Positions 36,762 to 48,880 of a stretch of DNA of 64,000 bases are shown here, piece by piece; positions within the stretch are counted from its first letter, which is position 1, and each line of letters starts with the position of its first letter. The notes below the pieces were generated by a model. It saw only the letters and a program-made list of their open reading frames with translations, made no database searches and was not told the origin of the DNA. Where the stretch lies: assembly GCA_934654775.1 (NCBI GenBank), contig CAKUGR010000010.1:41186-105185 (forward strand), in the 5' to 3' direction. A program made the position numbers and the translations under genes. Origin of the DNA: an uncultured Collinsella sp. GTDB taxonomy: Bacteria; Actinomycetota; Coriobacteriia; Coriobacteriales; Coriobacteriaceae.

Positions 36762-38030
36762 ATGGTTTGTCCTTATTGTGGTGCTGAGCTTGCTGATGGT
36801 GCTCGGTTTTGCGTGGGATGTGGGGCTGCGCTTGACGGGACACAGGCTATGCCCGTAGCCAACCCTGCGGTTGCGCCGGCACCTGTGGGTTCGCCCGCTC
36901 CCAGCAAGAAGCCCAAGAAGGGCATCGTGATTGCCATCGTCTGCACGGCGATACTTGTTGTTGGCGGGAGCGGTGGGCTGGCGCACCACCTGTATCAGCA
37001 GCATGTCCAGGAGCAGGAACAGTATGAGTCGGCGCATTCCAAGCATGCGCTCGTGGTGAGTGTAAAGGCTGAAGGGTGGGACACCGATAACGGCGCTTCG
37101 CGTGTGCCGGTGCGCGTAAAGGGCAAGACGGTCGACGGAAAGAAGGTCGACAAGGTCGAATATGTCGCTTCCGACGGCTCGGGCATCAAGCTTATCCAGG
37201 GCAAGTACACGCTCAAGGCGGCCGGCTCCCCCATCGCCGCCGACGGCACTATCTACCAGGTGCCTTGCACAAAGGCCGAACTCACCCTCGACGACGCCTT
37301 CGCCAAGGGCGAAAAGATTGACCTGAGCGAGCTCGCCGAGCAGGATGCGATTCTGGACTTCACCCCCATCGACGCCGCCGAGGTAACCGACGACGAGATC
37401 AACGACGCCGTGACGCTCGCCATGGCATACAAGGGCAAGGACGCGCCCAACGTCGATGCGCTGCAACACGCCGCAACGAACCGCCGCGACACCGCCGTCG
37501 CAGCCAAGAAAGCCGCCGAAGAGGAAGCGGCGCGCCAGGCCGAGGAACAGCGCAAAGCCGCCGCACGCCACATCGAGGCCCAAACCTTCAGTGTCGACCT
37601 GCCCGAGTACTGGGATGGCAGGGTGACAGCAGAAGTCGACGGAGATGTGATAGGGCTGTACTCGACTGCCTTTCCAGATAAAGAGCTTGGATATCTTGCA
37701 ATGAAAAATGAACCGTATGGAAACGCGGGAGATATCGAGTGCGGCCGTATTCGCGACATCAAGCTCGACGAAAACCACTATGTAAAACTAGTAATTTATC
37801 GTTGGGCCTTTGATGCGGGGCAAGACCATTTATCAAAAGCTGAATATCGTCTTAACTTGTGTTCAGATGATGCCGCACGCGAGATAGTCGACCTCCAATC
37901 GTTGGGGACAATCTCCTACGACTCCATTCTTGCTGATATGGTTGCGGCAAATGACGCTAATGTCGCAGCGGTATGCTGGCCAGACGACATCTTTGCCAAC
38001 GCCCTCGCCCCGACCGTGAAGCTCCTCTAA
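36762..38030 (+). CDS. zinc-ribbon membrane protein with extracytoplasmic domains
   Basis: 422 residues. A zinc ribbon at the very start (MVCPYCGAELADGARFCVGC), a Pro/Ala linker, one membrane helix (GIVIAIVCTAILVVGGSGG), then about 320 residues outside, with a charged helical stretch (KKAAEEEAARQAEEQRKAA) in the middle and a C-terminal part that resembles stress-related domains of Gram-positive surface proteins. The start at 36762 follows GCGAGGTTG. The third quarter is lower in GC than the rest (37650-37970), so it may be a recombinant segment. The function is unknown. Confidence 0.75.
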   Translation: MVCPYCGAELADGARFCVGCGAALDGTQAMPVANPAVAPAPVGSPAPSKKPKKGIVIAIVCTAILVVGGSGGLAHHLYQQHVQEQEQYESAHSKHALVVSVKAEGWDTDNGASRVPVRVKGKTVDGKKVDKVEYVASDGSGIKLIQGKYTLKAAGSPIAADGTIYQVPCTKAELTLDDAFAKGEKIDLSELAEQDAILDFTPIDAAEVTDDEINDAVTLAMAYKGKDAPNVDALQHAATNRRDTAVAAKKAAEEEAARQAEEQRKAAARHIEAQTFSVDLPEYWDGRVTAEVDGDVIGLYSTAFPDKELGYLAMKNEPYGNAGDIECGRIRDIKLDENHYVKLVIYRWAFDAGQDHLSKAEYRLNLCSDDAAREIVDLQSLGTISYDSILADMVAANDANVAAVCWPDDIFANALAPTVKLL

Positions 38031-38050
38031 CCGTTCCTCCCCCCAAACGC

Positions 38051-38094
38051 AAAGCCGGGGCGCCTCCGCATGGAAGGCACCCCGGCTTATTTTT
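38051..38094 (+). terminator. intrinsic terminator of the zinc-ribbon gene
   Basis: AAGCCGGGGCGCCT (38052-38065) pairs with AGGCACCCCGGCTT (38075-38088), one mismatch, then ATTTTT. Confidence 0.9.
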
Positions 38095-38140
38095 GCCCAA
38101 TACGGGAACGACACTCAAATTAAGGCCAACGCAAAACGTC

Positions 38141-39082
38141 TTAGGCCAAGAACTCCTTGGTGGTCGCCACGATGTTGGCGGCGTCCAGGCCGTACTTGTG
38201 CAGGAGCTCGGCACCCGGGCCGGACTCGCCGAAGGTATCGTTGACACCGATCTTCTTGAGCGGCGTCGGGCACTGCTCGCACAGGACGTCGGCGACGGCG
38301 CTGCCCAGGCCACCGATCACGGAGTGCTCCTCGACGGTCACGACGTGGCCGGTCTTGGTGGCGCTCTTAACGATCAGGTCGGCGTCGATGGGCTTGATGG
38401 TGTGCATGTTGATGACCTCGGCATCGATGCCCTCGGCAGCGAGCTGCTCGGCGGCCTCGAGAGCCTCGCCGACCATCAGACCGCAGGCGATGATGGTGAC
38501 GTCGGTGCCCTCGCGCATGACGATGCCCTTGCCCACCTCGAACTTGTAGGTCTCGGGGTCGTTGATAACCGGCGAGGCCAGACGGGCAAAGCGCATGTAC
38601 ACGGGGCCGTCGCACTCGTAGGCGGCGCGCGTCACGGCGCGGGCCTCGACGTCGTCGGCGGGAACAATCACGGTCATACCGGGAATGACGCGCATGAGGG
38701 CGATATCCTCGCAGCACTGGTGCGTGGCGCCATCCTCGCCCACCGAGATACCGGCGTGCGTGGCACCGATCTTGACGTTAAGGTGCGGGTAGCCGATGGA
38801 GTTACGGACCTGCTCAAAGGCGCGGCCGGCGGCGAACATGGCAAAGGTGCTCGCAAAGGCAACACGACCGGTGGTTGCGATACCGGCGGCAACACCCATC
38901 AGGTTGCTCTCGGCAATGCCCACATCGAAGAAGCGATCGGGGCAGGCGGCCTTGAACTTACCGGTCTGCGTGGCAGCAGCCAGGTCGGCGTCGAGGACCA
39001 CAAAGTCATCGTGCTCGTTGGCGAGCTCGACGAGGGCCTCGCCGTAGCTTACGCGCGTGGCGATTTTCTTGACGTCTGCCAT
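38141..39082 (-). CDS. transketolase, C-terminal subunit
   Basis: 313 residues covering the pyrimidine-binding and C-terminal transketolase domains: DADLAAATQTGKF, the catalytic glutamate region in DVGIAESNLMGVAAG, FAMFAAGRAFEQVRNS and THAGISVGEDGATHQ. It works with the N-terminal subunit encoded just upstream, one base apart, to make one thiamine-diphosphate enzyme of the pentose phosphate pathway. The split arrangement is common in Archaea, Firmicutes and Coriobacteriia. The start at 39082 (MADVKK) has a GGAGAGGAGC site within the upstream gene. Confidence 0.95.
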   Translation of the reverse strand: MADVKKIATRVSYGEALVELANEHDDFVVLDADLAAATQTGKFKAACPDRFFDVGIAESNLMGVAAGIATTGRVAFASTFAMFAAGRAFEQVRNSIGYPHLNVKIGATHAGISVGEDGATHQCCEDIALMRVIPGMTVIVPADDVEARAVTRAAYECDGPVYMRFARLASPVINDPETYKFEVGKGIVMREGTDVTIIACGLMVGEALEAAEQLAAEGIDAEVINMHTIKPIDADLIVKSATKTGHVVTVEEHSVIGGLGSAVADVLCEQCPTPLKKIGVNDTFGESGPGAELLHKYGLDAANIVATTKEFLA

Positions 39083-39083
39083 C

Positions 39084-39914
39084 CTAGAGCTCCTCTCCGG
39101 CGGCCGTGAGCTCTGCCATGGCCTGCTCGAACTGTTCATCGTTGGGGGCCTTGCCGTGCCAACCCACCTGGTTCTCCATAAAGGAGACGCCCTTGCCCTT
39201 CGTGGTCTCGGCGATAATGGCGGTCGGCTGACCCTTGGTGGCGCGGGCCTCGGCAAAGGCGGCGCGGATCTGGTCGAAGTCGTTGCCGTCGGCGAGCTCC
39301 ACCACATGGAACTTGAAGGCGCGGAACTTGTCGGCGAGCGGCATGGGGTCGTTGACCTCCTCGACGGGGCCGTCGATCTGCAGGCCGTTGTGGTCGACGA
39401 TCACGCAGAGGTTGTCGAGCTGCTGGTTGCCGGCAAACATGGCGGCCTCCCAGACCTGGCCCTCCTCGCTCTCGCCATCGCCCAGCAGGGCGTAGGTGCG
39501 ATAGTCGTCGCCCCAATGCTTGGCGGCGAGCGCCATCCCGACGGCGGCGGAGATGCCCTGGCCCAGCGACCCGGTGGACATGTCCACGCCCGGGGTGTCG
39601 TTCATGTTGGGGTGGCCCTGCAGGTGGCTGCCGATGTGGCGCAGCGTCTCGAGGTCCTCCTTGGGGAAGAATCCGCGCTCGGCGAGCACGGCGTACAGAC
39701 CAGGTGCGCAGTGACCCTTGGAAAGCACAAAGCGATCGCGGTCGGCCTTGCGGGGGTCGGCCGGGTCGACGTTCATTTCCTCAAAGTACAGATAGGTCAT
39801 GATGTCGGCAGCGCCGAGCGAACCGCCCGGATGGCCGGACTTGGCAGCGTGCACGCCGGTGACGATGCCCTTCCTTACCTCGTTGGCAACCTTTTTGAGC
39901 TCTTCGTCGCTCAT
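39084..39914 (-). CDS. transketolase, N-terminal subunit
   Basis: 276 residues of the diphosphate-binding half: SGHPGGSLGAADIM, SKGHCAPGLYA and the TPP motif GDGESEEGQVWEA ending in VDHNGLQ. Together with the downstream subunit it forms a full transketolase. The start follows GAAAGGAAGGC. The promoter must lie in the AT-rich gap 39915-40060, where I see no strong consensus. Confidence 0.95.
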   Translation of the reverse strand: MSDEELKKVANEVRKGIVTGVHAAKSGHPGGSLGAADIMTYLYFEEMNVDPADPRKADRDRFVLSKGHCAPGLYAVLAERGFFPKEDLETLRHIGSHLQGHPNMNDTPGVDMSTGSLGQGISAAVGMALAAKHWGDDYRTYALLGDGESEEGQVWEAAMFAGNQQLDNLCVIVDHNGLQIDGPVEEVNDPMPLADKFRAFKFHVVELADGNDFDQIRAAFAEARATKGQPTAIIAETTKGKGVSFMENQVGWHGKAPNDEQFEQAMAELTAAGEEL

Positions 39915-40121
39915 TGTGCCTTCCTTTCATCCTCTTTAGACAAGATGCGCACGGCACAGAAGGTCGTCCCAACACAGCCGCAATGCACGTACGTCATTCA
40001 TTATGCTGGAAACTGATGGCTTTACCAGAGTTTTTATCATTATTTGAGCAATTGAGCAGGCAGAACCGCTGATGAAACGGTTTATCAATGTGAACGTCTT
40101 TTGGATGGAACGCAGTCAGCC

Positions 40122-41012
40122 CTACGCGTTAATGTCCTTGAAGCCCTCACCGAAGGTCTCCGTGACATCGGCAACCGTCACGATAGCATGCGGGTCGCGC
40201 TCACGCACAATGGTCTTAAGCGTATTGAGCTCGCGGCGGCTCACAATGACCATAATCACCGGCTTCTCGGCACCCGAGTACATGCCGGTCGCCTTAAACT
40301 TGGTGCAGCCGCGGCCCAGGCCATACATGATGTCGGCCGCGATATCGGGAAACTTGTCCGAGATGATGAGCACCATACGGCGCCTGTTGCCGCCGTCGAC
40401 CACGGCATCGATCACGTAGCCGCTAATGACCATCGAAAGGCCCGCATACAGCGCGTTTTCGACCGAGAAGACCGGGGCCGACAGCGCGCACACGGCAACA
40501 TCGATCGCCATGACGGTCGAGCCAACCGGCAGCGATGTGTTGCGCGAGATAATCTGACCGATGGTGTCGGAACCACCAGTGTTAGCACCGGCGCGCAACA
40601 CCATGCCATAGCCGATGCCCGTAATGATGCCGCCCCACATAGCGGGCAGCATCAAATCGGCATGTGCCAGCGGCGCCACAAACGGAGCGAACAGGTCGGT
40701 GAAAAAGCCCAGCAGCACAAAGCCCGTCGCCGTCTGTACCACATAGAACATGCCACCCTCGCGCATAACGACCAGCAGCAGCAAGGCATTCATCACGATG
40801 GTCTGGATACCGACGGGAAGCGATATGCCATGCGAGGCACCGACCGCCTGAATAATGGTGGCGAGGCCCGTGACGCCGCCGGCGGCAAGGCCGTTGGGAA
40901 TCAAAAACAAGTCCGTCGCGATAGCTGCCAGGGCGCAGCCAAACATAATCTTGGGCAAATCATGAAAGAAGTTCATCGAAAGAATGCGCTTGATGTCCAG
41001 ACGATATGCCAT
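40122..41012 (-). CDS. YitT-family membrane protein
   Basis: 296 residues: five helices (KIMFGCALAAIATDLFLIPNGLAAGG; TIVMNALLLLVVM; GIITGIGYGMVLRAGANTGGSD in short) and a C-terminal DUF2179 domain (MVIVSRRELNTLKTIVRERD) that resembles ligand-binding regulatory domains. The GxxTGGxD motif of the family is in ANTGGSDTIGQII. Substrate and role are not known for the family. Alone on its strand between transketolase and prfB. Confidence 0.9.
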   Translation of the reverse strand: MAYRLDIKRILSMNFFHDLPKIMFGCALAAIATDLFLIPNGLAAGGVTGLATIIQAVGASHGISLPVGIQTIVMNALLLLVVMREGGMFYVVQTATGFVLLGFFTDLFAPFVAPLAHADLMLPAMWGGIITGIGYGMVLRAGANTGGSDTIGQIISRNTSLPVGSTVMAIDVAVCALSAPVFSVENALYAGLSMVISGYVIDAVVDGGNRRRMVLIISDKFPDIAADIMYGLGRGCTKFKATGMYSGAEKPVIMVIVSRRELNTLKTIVRERDPHAIVTVADVTETFGEGFKDINA

Positions 41013-41024
41013 GCTGCCTCCCTC

Positions 41025-41055
41025 AAAAAAAGCGCACCCAAACGAGTGCGCTTTG
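41025..41055 (-). terminator. intrinsic terminator of secA-prfB
   Basis: AGCGCACCC (41031-41039) pairs with GAGTGCGCT (41044-41052); a long T-run follows on the minus strand. Confidence 0.9.
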
Positions 41056-41143
41056 AACTTCTTGCTGTATTCGATTCTACCGATTCACCGGGCAAATACC
41101 ACCCCTGCGAAGTGTTTGCATCGACCCGGAGCCAATCATGTGC

Positions 41144-42291
41144 CTAGGCGTCCGAGCCTTCCGCATCGGCGTTGCCGGTTGCCCAACGATGGTAGCCGAT
41201 CACAAACGGATCCAGATCGCCATCGTCGAGAACGGCCTCGACGTTGCTGGTCTCCACGCCCGTGCGCAGGTCCTTGACCATCTGATACGGATAGAGCACG
41301 TAGCTGCGAATCTGGTTGCCAAAACCGATCGTGGTCTTGGGTCCGCGAATCTCATCCAGGGCCTCGGCACGCTTCTCGAGCTCAATCTCGTACAGACGGG
41401 CCTTGAGAATCTGCATGCACGCGGCCTTGTTTTGAATCTGGCTGCGCTCGTTTTGGCAAGTGACAACGATGCCGCTGGGAAAATGCGTCACGCGCACGGC
41501 GGAGTCGGTGGTGTTGACGCCCTGACCGCCCGGGCCGCTCGCGTGGTACACGTCCACGCGGATGTCATCGGGACTGATTTCGATGTCGATATCATCGGGT
41601 AGCACGGGGATGACCTCGACGCCGGCAAACGTGGTCTGGCGGCGCTTCTTGTCGTCGGTGGGGCTAATGCGAACCAAGCGGTGGACACCGGCCTCGGCGC
41701 GCAGCATGCCAAATGCGTCCTTGCCCTCGACGGTAAAGGTCGCGCGGTCGATGCCGATGACCTCGGCCGCGGGGCAGTCGTTGATGGTGACCTTCCAGCC
41801 GCGACGCTGGCAGTACTTCATGTACATCTTAAAGAGCATGAAGGTCCAGTCCTGGGCCTCCAGACCACCCTGTCCGGGCTTGATGGTCACAATAGCATCG
41901 CCGTGATCGAACTCACCGGTAAACCAGCTCGAAAGCTCAAGCTCATCGATGGCACGGGCCAGGCGCTCAGCCGTGGCCGTAGCCTCCTCGCGAAGGGCGG
42001 CGGCGTCGGGGTCATCCCCCATCTCCTCGGCAAGCTCCAGCGCGGCACGGGCATCGGAAAGCTCGCCGCGCGCGGTGTCCACGGCAGCGATATCTTCCTT
42101 GGTGCGCGCGATCTCCTCCATAGTGGCACGGGCGGCGTCGGCGTCATCCCAAAAGCCAGGGGCAACACTTTTAGCCTCGAGCTCGGTCACGCGCGTGCGT
42201 TTTTCGTCCAAATGGAGATACGACTCGACCTCGCCGAGCCGGTCCGCAAACGCGTCCAGCTCGGCGGGCGTTACCTCTAAAGCCTCAGCCA

Positions 42292-42292
<1 letters not shown>
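41144..42292 (-). CDS. prfB: peptide chain release factor 2
   Basis: 382 residues with the peptidyl-hydrolysis motif GPGGQGVNTTDSAVR (GGQ at 255-257), which fits actinobacterial RF2. The stop-codon recognition tripeptide, SPF in standard RF2, reads SPT here (HRLVRISPTDDKKRRQTTF, 210-212). The N-terminus is open through YLHLDEKRTRVTELEA with no in-frame stop, so the +1 frameshift that controls RF2 in many bacteria is absent. The ATG overlaps the secA stop by one base (TAATG), so translation is coupled to SecA. Confidence 0.95.
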
Positions 42293-45099
<2,807 letters not shown>

Positions 45100-45228
45100 G
45101 TGGTTTTCCTTTTTGGCCATCGCCCACGCCATGCAGCCTCGGGCGAGTTAAACACAGATAAATGTACTTTAGCCAAACAGGACGCGGCCTATACGGTCGA
45201 GCTCGACCGCCACGTAATAACTACGACC

Positions 45229-45326
45229 AACCTGCCACAATGGGACAGGTTAATTTTGGCAGGTCTATCTGGGCAAACGCCGCCTCTCTGCCATGTGGTG
45301 CCATGGGGACAGGTTAGTTTGCACTA
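45229..45326. repeat. GGGACAGGTT hairpin repeats, two degraded copies
   Basis: ACCTGCCACAA ... TTTTGGCAGGT (45230-45264) encloses TGGGACAGGTTAA; a second partial copy (TGGGGACAGGTTAGTTTGCAC) lies at 45303-45323. They sit between secA and rpmE. Confidence 0.7.
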
Positions 45327-45330
45327 ATTT

Positions 45331-45372
45331 AAAAAGAAAAAGGGCCGCGCATCCAAATGGATGCACGGCCCT
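45331..45372 (-). terminator. strong intrinsic terminator of rpmE
   Basis: AGGGCCGCGCATCCA (45341-45355) pairs with TGGATGCACGGCCCT (45358-45372), one mismatch, with TTTTTCTTTTT following on the minus strand. Confidence 0.95.
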
Positions 45373-45408
45373 CATGCCATGAATGCGAGTGATTCCGCGG
45401 CGAGCTAT

Positions 45409-45834
45409 TTACTCAGCAGCCTCGGTGGTCTCGGCCTCGGCAGCGGCCTCCTCGACGGGAGCCTCTGCGGGGGCCTCGGCGGCCTGCTTGGCAGCCTCCT
45501 CGGCAAACTTAGCAGCACGCTTAGCCTTCTCGGCAGCCTTAGCCTCAGCGGCGGCCTTGCGAGCGGCCTCGGCCTCAGCAGCCTTGGCGGCCTTGGCAGC
45601 CTTGGCCTCCTCGGCCTTCTTGAGCTGGGCGGCAGCGGCGCCACCGAACTTGTCGGCGAAGCGCTGGACGCGTCCACCGGTGTCGACGAACTTCTGCTGG
45701 CCGGTGTAGAACGGGTGGCACTCGTTGCAAAGCTCGACCTTCATCTCGGACACGGTAGCGTGCGTCTTGAAGGTGTTGCCGCAAGAGCACGTCACCGTGC
45801 ACTCGACATACTGGGGATGGATACCCTGCTTCAT
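45409..45834 (-). CDS. rpmE: ribosomal protein L31 with a 76-residue Ala/Lys/Glu tail
   Basis: Residues 1-65 are a normal zinc-type L31: Cys 16, 18, 36 and 39 in [20 protein letters not shown] and [10 protein letters not shown]. Residues 66-141 are an Ala, Lys and Glu helix ([20 protein letters not shown] type) ending in an acidic AETTEAAE tail. L31 is normally about 65-80 residues. The tail has no stop or frame change at the junction and is followed by a good terminator, so it is part of the protein. The start follows AAGGAGTCC. Confidence 0.95.
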   Translation of the reverse strand: MKQGIHPQYVECTVTCSCGNTFKTHATVSEMKVELCNECHPFYTGQQKFVDTGGRVQRFADKFGGAAAAQLKKAEEAKAAKAAKAAEAEAARKAAAEAKAAEKAKRAAKFAEEAAKQAAEAPAEAPVEEAAAEAETTEAAE

Positions 45835-46020
45835 GGTAGGACTCCTTATTAGTCAGGCGCTGGTTACCGATCAGCGCATAAGGCGTCTTGGTTTCCGACC
45901 AAGACAACAAACTCGGCTATGGTACCACGGCGCCGCGCGTCCCACAAAAGGTTCACGGTCTTTTCGGAACGACACGAGCTGGACCTTAAATATCAACTTC
46001 ATCCGAACACTCCCCCACAT

Positions 46021-47829
46021 TCATCTCTCGTATGTATCGAGGTATTCCTGCTTGAGCGTCTGCGAGGACGACTTGATCTTTTCCACGAGCGTGCCGGCCT
46101 CGATGAAGTAGAACGAGTTGGTGAGGTCTGCCAGGTCGTCGAGCAGATGGCTTGAAATGAGCACGCTTCGTCCCCGCGCCACCTCGCTGCGCATCGCGTC
46201 GCAGGAGGTTTTCCGCTTTCCCGGATCGAGGCCGTTCAGCGGTTCATCGAGGATGAGGTACGGGCAATCGGTCGCTATCGCCATGGCAAGCTTTACCTGC
46301 TGCTTCATTCCTGTCGAGAGTTTACGGGTCGGCTTGTCGAGATATGGGGAGATTCCGAGGGAGTCGCAGAGCGAGTCGATGTCGGCGGCCGATTTCCACG
46401 CCTCCCTAACGAAAGCAAGGTGCTCGATGGCCGATAGCGTGGGGTAGAGATCCGCGCTGCCCGAAGAGCTCAGGTAGACGAGTTCTGCAAATTCGGCTGA
46501 TTGACGTTGGCAGATTCCGTCTGCCGTCAGGCTTCCCGAGCGGATGCGGGTGGGAAATTGGCCCGACAGCGCTTCAAGAAGGGTGGTTTTCCCCGAGCCG
46601 TTGGGAGCAACGAGGCCCGCCGCCGTTCCCGGGCTCAGGAAAAGCGACCCGATTGAAAGTATCGTCGTGCTTCCGTATCCCACGCTCACGTCCAGGAGCT
46701 CAAGCCCATGGTGCTTTTTAGCGGGTCCAGCCTGTTTGGGCGAACGCGTCACAACGGCGCCGACCGCGAAAAGGACCGCGACGTATACCAGGGCCACGGC
46801 AAGCATCGATGCGCCGCCCGAACCGGAGCCAATGAATTCTGTCGGGAAGCATCCTACGTAACCCGTTGCCTCGATAGGCGAGAACACGGCCAGCGGCAGG
46901 AGCCCGAGCACGGCATTATGCCCTAGTGCCGAATCGGACAATAACGGGAATGCCGGGGCCGCGACAAGCAACGCGGAGGCAAGGGGGCCCGCGAAGACGC
47001 GCCTCGTTGCGGTCGATAGGACGACGGAACAAACGGATATCAAGGTTCCGCCCGCAAGAAGCGCGAGAAGCAGGGCTGTGAAGACGTTTCCCGCAGTCGT
47101 GGTGGTAAGCGCGCCGTCATGGAAGAAGACGATCGGGTACCCAATTTGCCCGAAGCCGTTTAGGGCCAAGGCGTAAATGCCCCCGGGTGCAAGGCCGGCG
47201 AGGAGCATCGCGGTCCCCGCGACGATTATCGAAAACACGATCTGGATAAGGCGCCGGAATTTGGGCGCGGGCGCCTTTGCCGCCAGGGTACCGGGCCTTG
47301 TGGCGCCGAGCAGGAGTATCGACGAGAGAAGGAAGGGGATGAAGGGAAGGAAAGACGGCGCCGCGGCAATGGCGTAAGGCAGGAAGGAAAGGAATGGCAG
47401 GTCGTTTGCGGAGGCCGGGATATCCGTGATGCCGGAGCTGCTCAGGGCACGGCAATACGCGAGGTCTGCGTCATTGGTCTCTCGGTCTCCCACGATGGAC
47501 CCGGATTGGAAGCCCTCGTCCATGAGCGCGTAGTAGCTCTCGGCAGAATCGAGAAAGGCGGCGTCGGTTTGAGCGGCGAGGGCGGCGTTCGCGTATCTTG
47601 CAAGCTCAGCGTCATCTTGCTGCTCTGGCGATAGGTCTGTGCCGCTGGCCTGGGGCGCGCGCGTATTGAATGCGTCGACAAAGCCCTGCATGCCCTGCTT
47701 CATAAAGAAGGGCCCGTAGATGGGTGAATTGAACGCAATGGGGACGAAAAAGGCTGCAGCGAGAACGAGCGTACAAATCCATACGGCCCTGTCTCTTAGG
47801 ATTAGTTTGAGAAGAAGTCGACAGTACAT
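46021..47829 (-). CDS. single-chain ABC transporter: permease fused to ATPase
   Basis: 602 residues. The first 360 hold an ABC-2-like permease with one N-terminal helix, an external loop of about 110 residues and six to seven further helices. The last 230 are an ATPase: Walker A APNGSGKTTLL, signature RKLSTGMKQQVKLAMA, Walker B YLILDEPLNGLDPGK and the switch histidine in LISSHLLDD. Most ABC-2 exporters of this kind have separate genes, so this is an unusual permease-then-ATPase fusion. AAC-rich, lower-bias codons suggest transfer. It lies alone at the edge of the accessory region. Confidence 0.9.
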   Translation of the reverse strand: MYCRLLLKLILRDRAVWICTLVLAAAFFVPIAFNSPIYGPFFMKQGMQGFVDAFNTRAPQASGTDLSPEQQDDAELARYANAALAAQTDAAFLDSAESYYALMDEGFQSGSIVGDRETNDADLAYCRALSSSGITDIPASANDLPFLSFLPYAIAAAPSFLPFIPFLLSSILLLGATRPGTLAAKAPAPKFRRLIQIVFSIIVAGTAMLLAGLAPGGIYALALNGFGQIGYPIVFFHDGALTTTTAGNVFTALLLALLAGGTLISVCSVVLSTATRRVFAGPLASALLVAAPAFPLLSDSALGHNAVLGLLPLAVFSPIEATGYVGCFPTEFIGSGSGGASMLAVALVYVAVLFAVGAVVTRSPKQAGPAKKHHGLELLDVSVGYGSTTILSIGSLFLSPGTAAGLVAPNGSGKTTLLEALSGQFPTRIRSGSLTADGICQRQSAEFAELVYLSSSGSADLYPTLSAIEHLAFVREAWKSAADIDSLCDSLGISPYLDKPTRKLSTGMKQQVKLAMAIATDCPYLILDEPLNGLDPGKRKTSCDAMRSEVARGRSVLISSHLLDDLADLTNSFYFIEAGTLVEKIKSSSQTLKQEYLDTYER

Positions 47830-48068
47830 TCAGAAGCACCTACGTTCCTCAAAGAATTGTTAGATTAAAAGTAACAGACCGGATGAAGATACGTGCGACG
47901 GGGGCGAGGCGAATGGCTGAGCGGTATCGATATGCGGGTTTAACGGTATTATATTGACCACATAGATTATCAAAACCGTCGTAAAACCCCTGGTTTCAAC
48001 TACGAGGAGTGTCAACGGTATTCACTTTTTCAGCAATGCCGTATTTACGTAATGTCGTTATTGCATAG
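47830..48068. other. non-coding AT-rich leader of the mobilisation region
   Basis: No credible gene. AT-richer than the chromosome; it holds the promoter region of the ABC fusion gene (minus strand) and a TATTATATTGACC patch near 47948. Confidence 0.4.
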
Positions 48069-48394
48069 TTCTGTTATTTCGTTTTGCCGTGTGCCGGGTT
48101 TTAGGGCAGAGCCCTAAATCGTACGCCGCCGGGCAAAACGCAGTTTTGTACGGCGGCGTACGACTCTTGCGGAACCGAACTATGATACAACGCAACTGTG
48201 TCATAACGTAACTACGTAGTAGCGTAGCTGTGCGATAACGCGATTACGGCAAATCGAAATAACAGAACAACGTGACTGTGGAATAGCAGAACAATTGAAC
48301 ATTGAACTAATCGCGCCTGAAAATTTTCCGCAAGTGTCGTGCGCCGCCGTACAAAGCCCGGCGGCGCACTAGGGCTCTGCCCTAAAAACCCGGC
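48069..48394. repeat. nested long-range inverted repeats
   Basis: Two outer blocks are inverted copies: 48069-48130 (GTTCTGTTATTTCG, GCCGGGTTTTAGGGCAGAGC) against 48244-48275 and 48348-48394. Inside each, local palindromes form: GTACGCCGCC/GGCGGCGTAC (48121-48130, 48152-48161) and GTGCGCCGCC/GGCGGCGCAC (48339-48348, 48360-48369). No coding frame is open across it on either strand. Confidence 0.75.
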
Positions 48395-48417
48395 GCCCTT
48401 GGCGGCGTTAAAAAGTG

Positions 48418-48500
48418 ACGCAATAACGTTGTTACGTTATTGCGTTATTACACAGTTCGGCAGTCACACTTTTACATTGTTGCGGCATGACACAGTTACG
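48418..48500. other. palindrome and iteron-like ACACAGTT motifs
   Basis: ACGCAATAACGT-TGTT-ACGTTATTGCGT (48418-48445) is a perfect 12-bp palindrome. ATTACACAGTTCGG (48447), ATGACACAGTTACG (48487) and, inverted, CAACTGTGTCAT (48193) repeat a common core. The pattern recalls replication or transfer origins. Confidence 0.5.
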
Positions 48501-48825
48501 CAATGTCTCCGGTGCGTCTCGGTAAAAGGTTCGCTACCGGACAGCCACCGGACACCGAGGCGATCTAAGCGCGGCGATGGTTTGCCGTGAAATGTGCTGT
48601 GAGATGAAAAATCTCGCAAGAGACGCGAACTTGTACCTCCATCGTAAATGTAGCCACAAGTTCGCAGCCGTTGGCTCTTGCCAGGGCTCCGCCCTTGGAC
48701 CTGGGTCGGTAAGTTGACTGCGACTGCATCGGTTGATTGATGGAAGTTGGAATCGACGCCGTAGTTTTTAAATCTGTTATGAAGCGTGAAGCTCAAAAAC
48801 TCATCGTATTGATTTTCATTTGATT

Positions 48826-48880
48826 CGAAACGCCCGCGCAAAAGTCGAAACGGCTCGCGCGGGCGTTTCGGTTTTTCGTT
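48826..48880 (+). terminator. strong intrinsic terminator with no gene before it
   Basis: CGAAACGCCCGCGC (48826-48839) and GCGCGGGCGTTTCG (48857-48870) are perfect 14-bp arms, followed by GTTTTTCGTTT. No protein gene ends upstream on this strand, so an RNA transcribed across 48100-48820 is possible. Confidence 0.75.
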
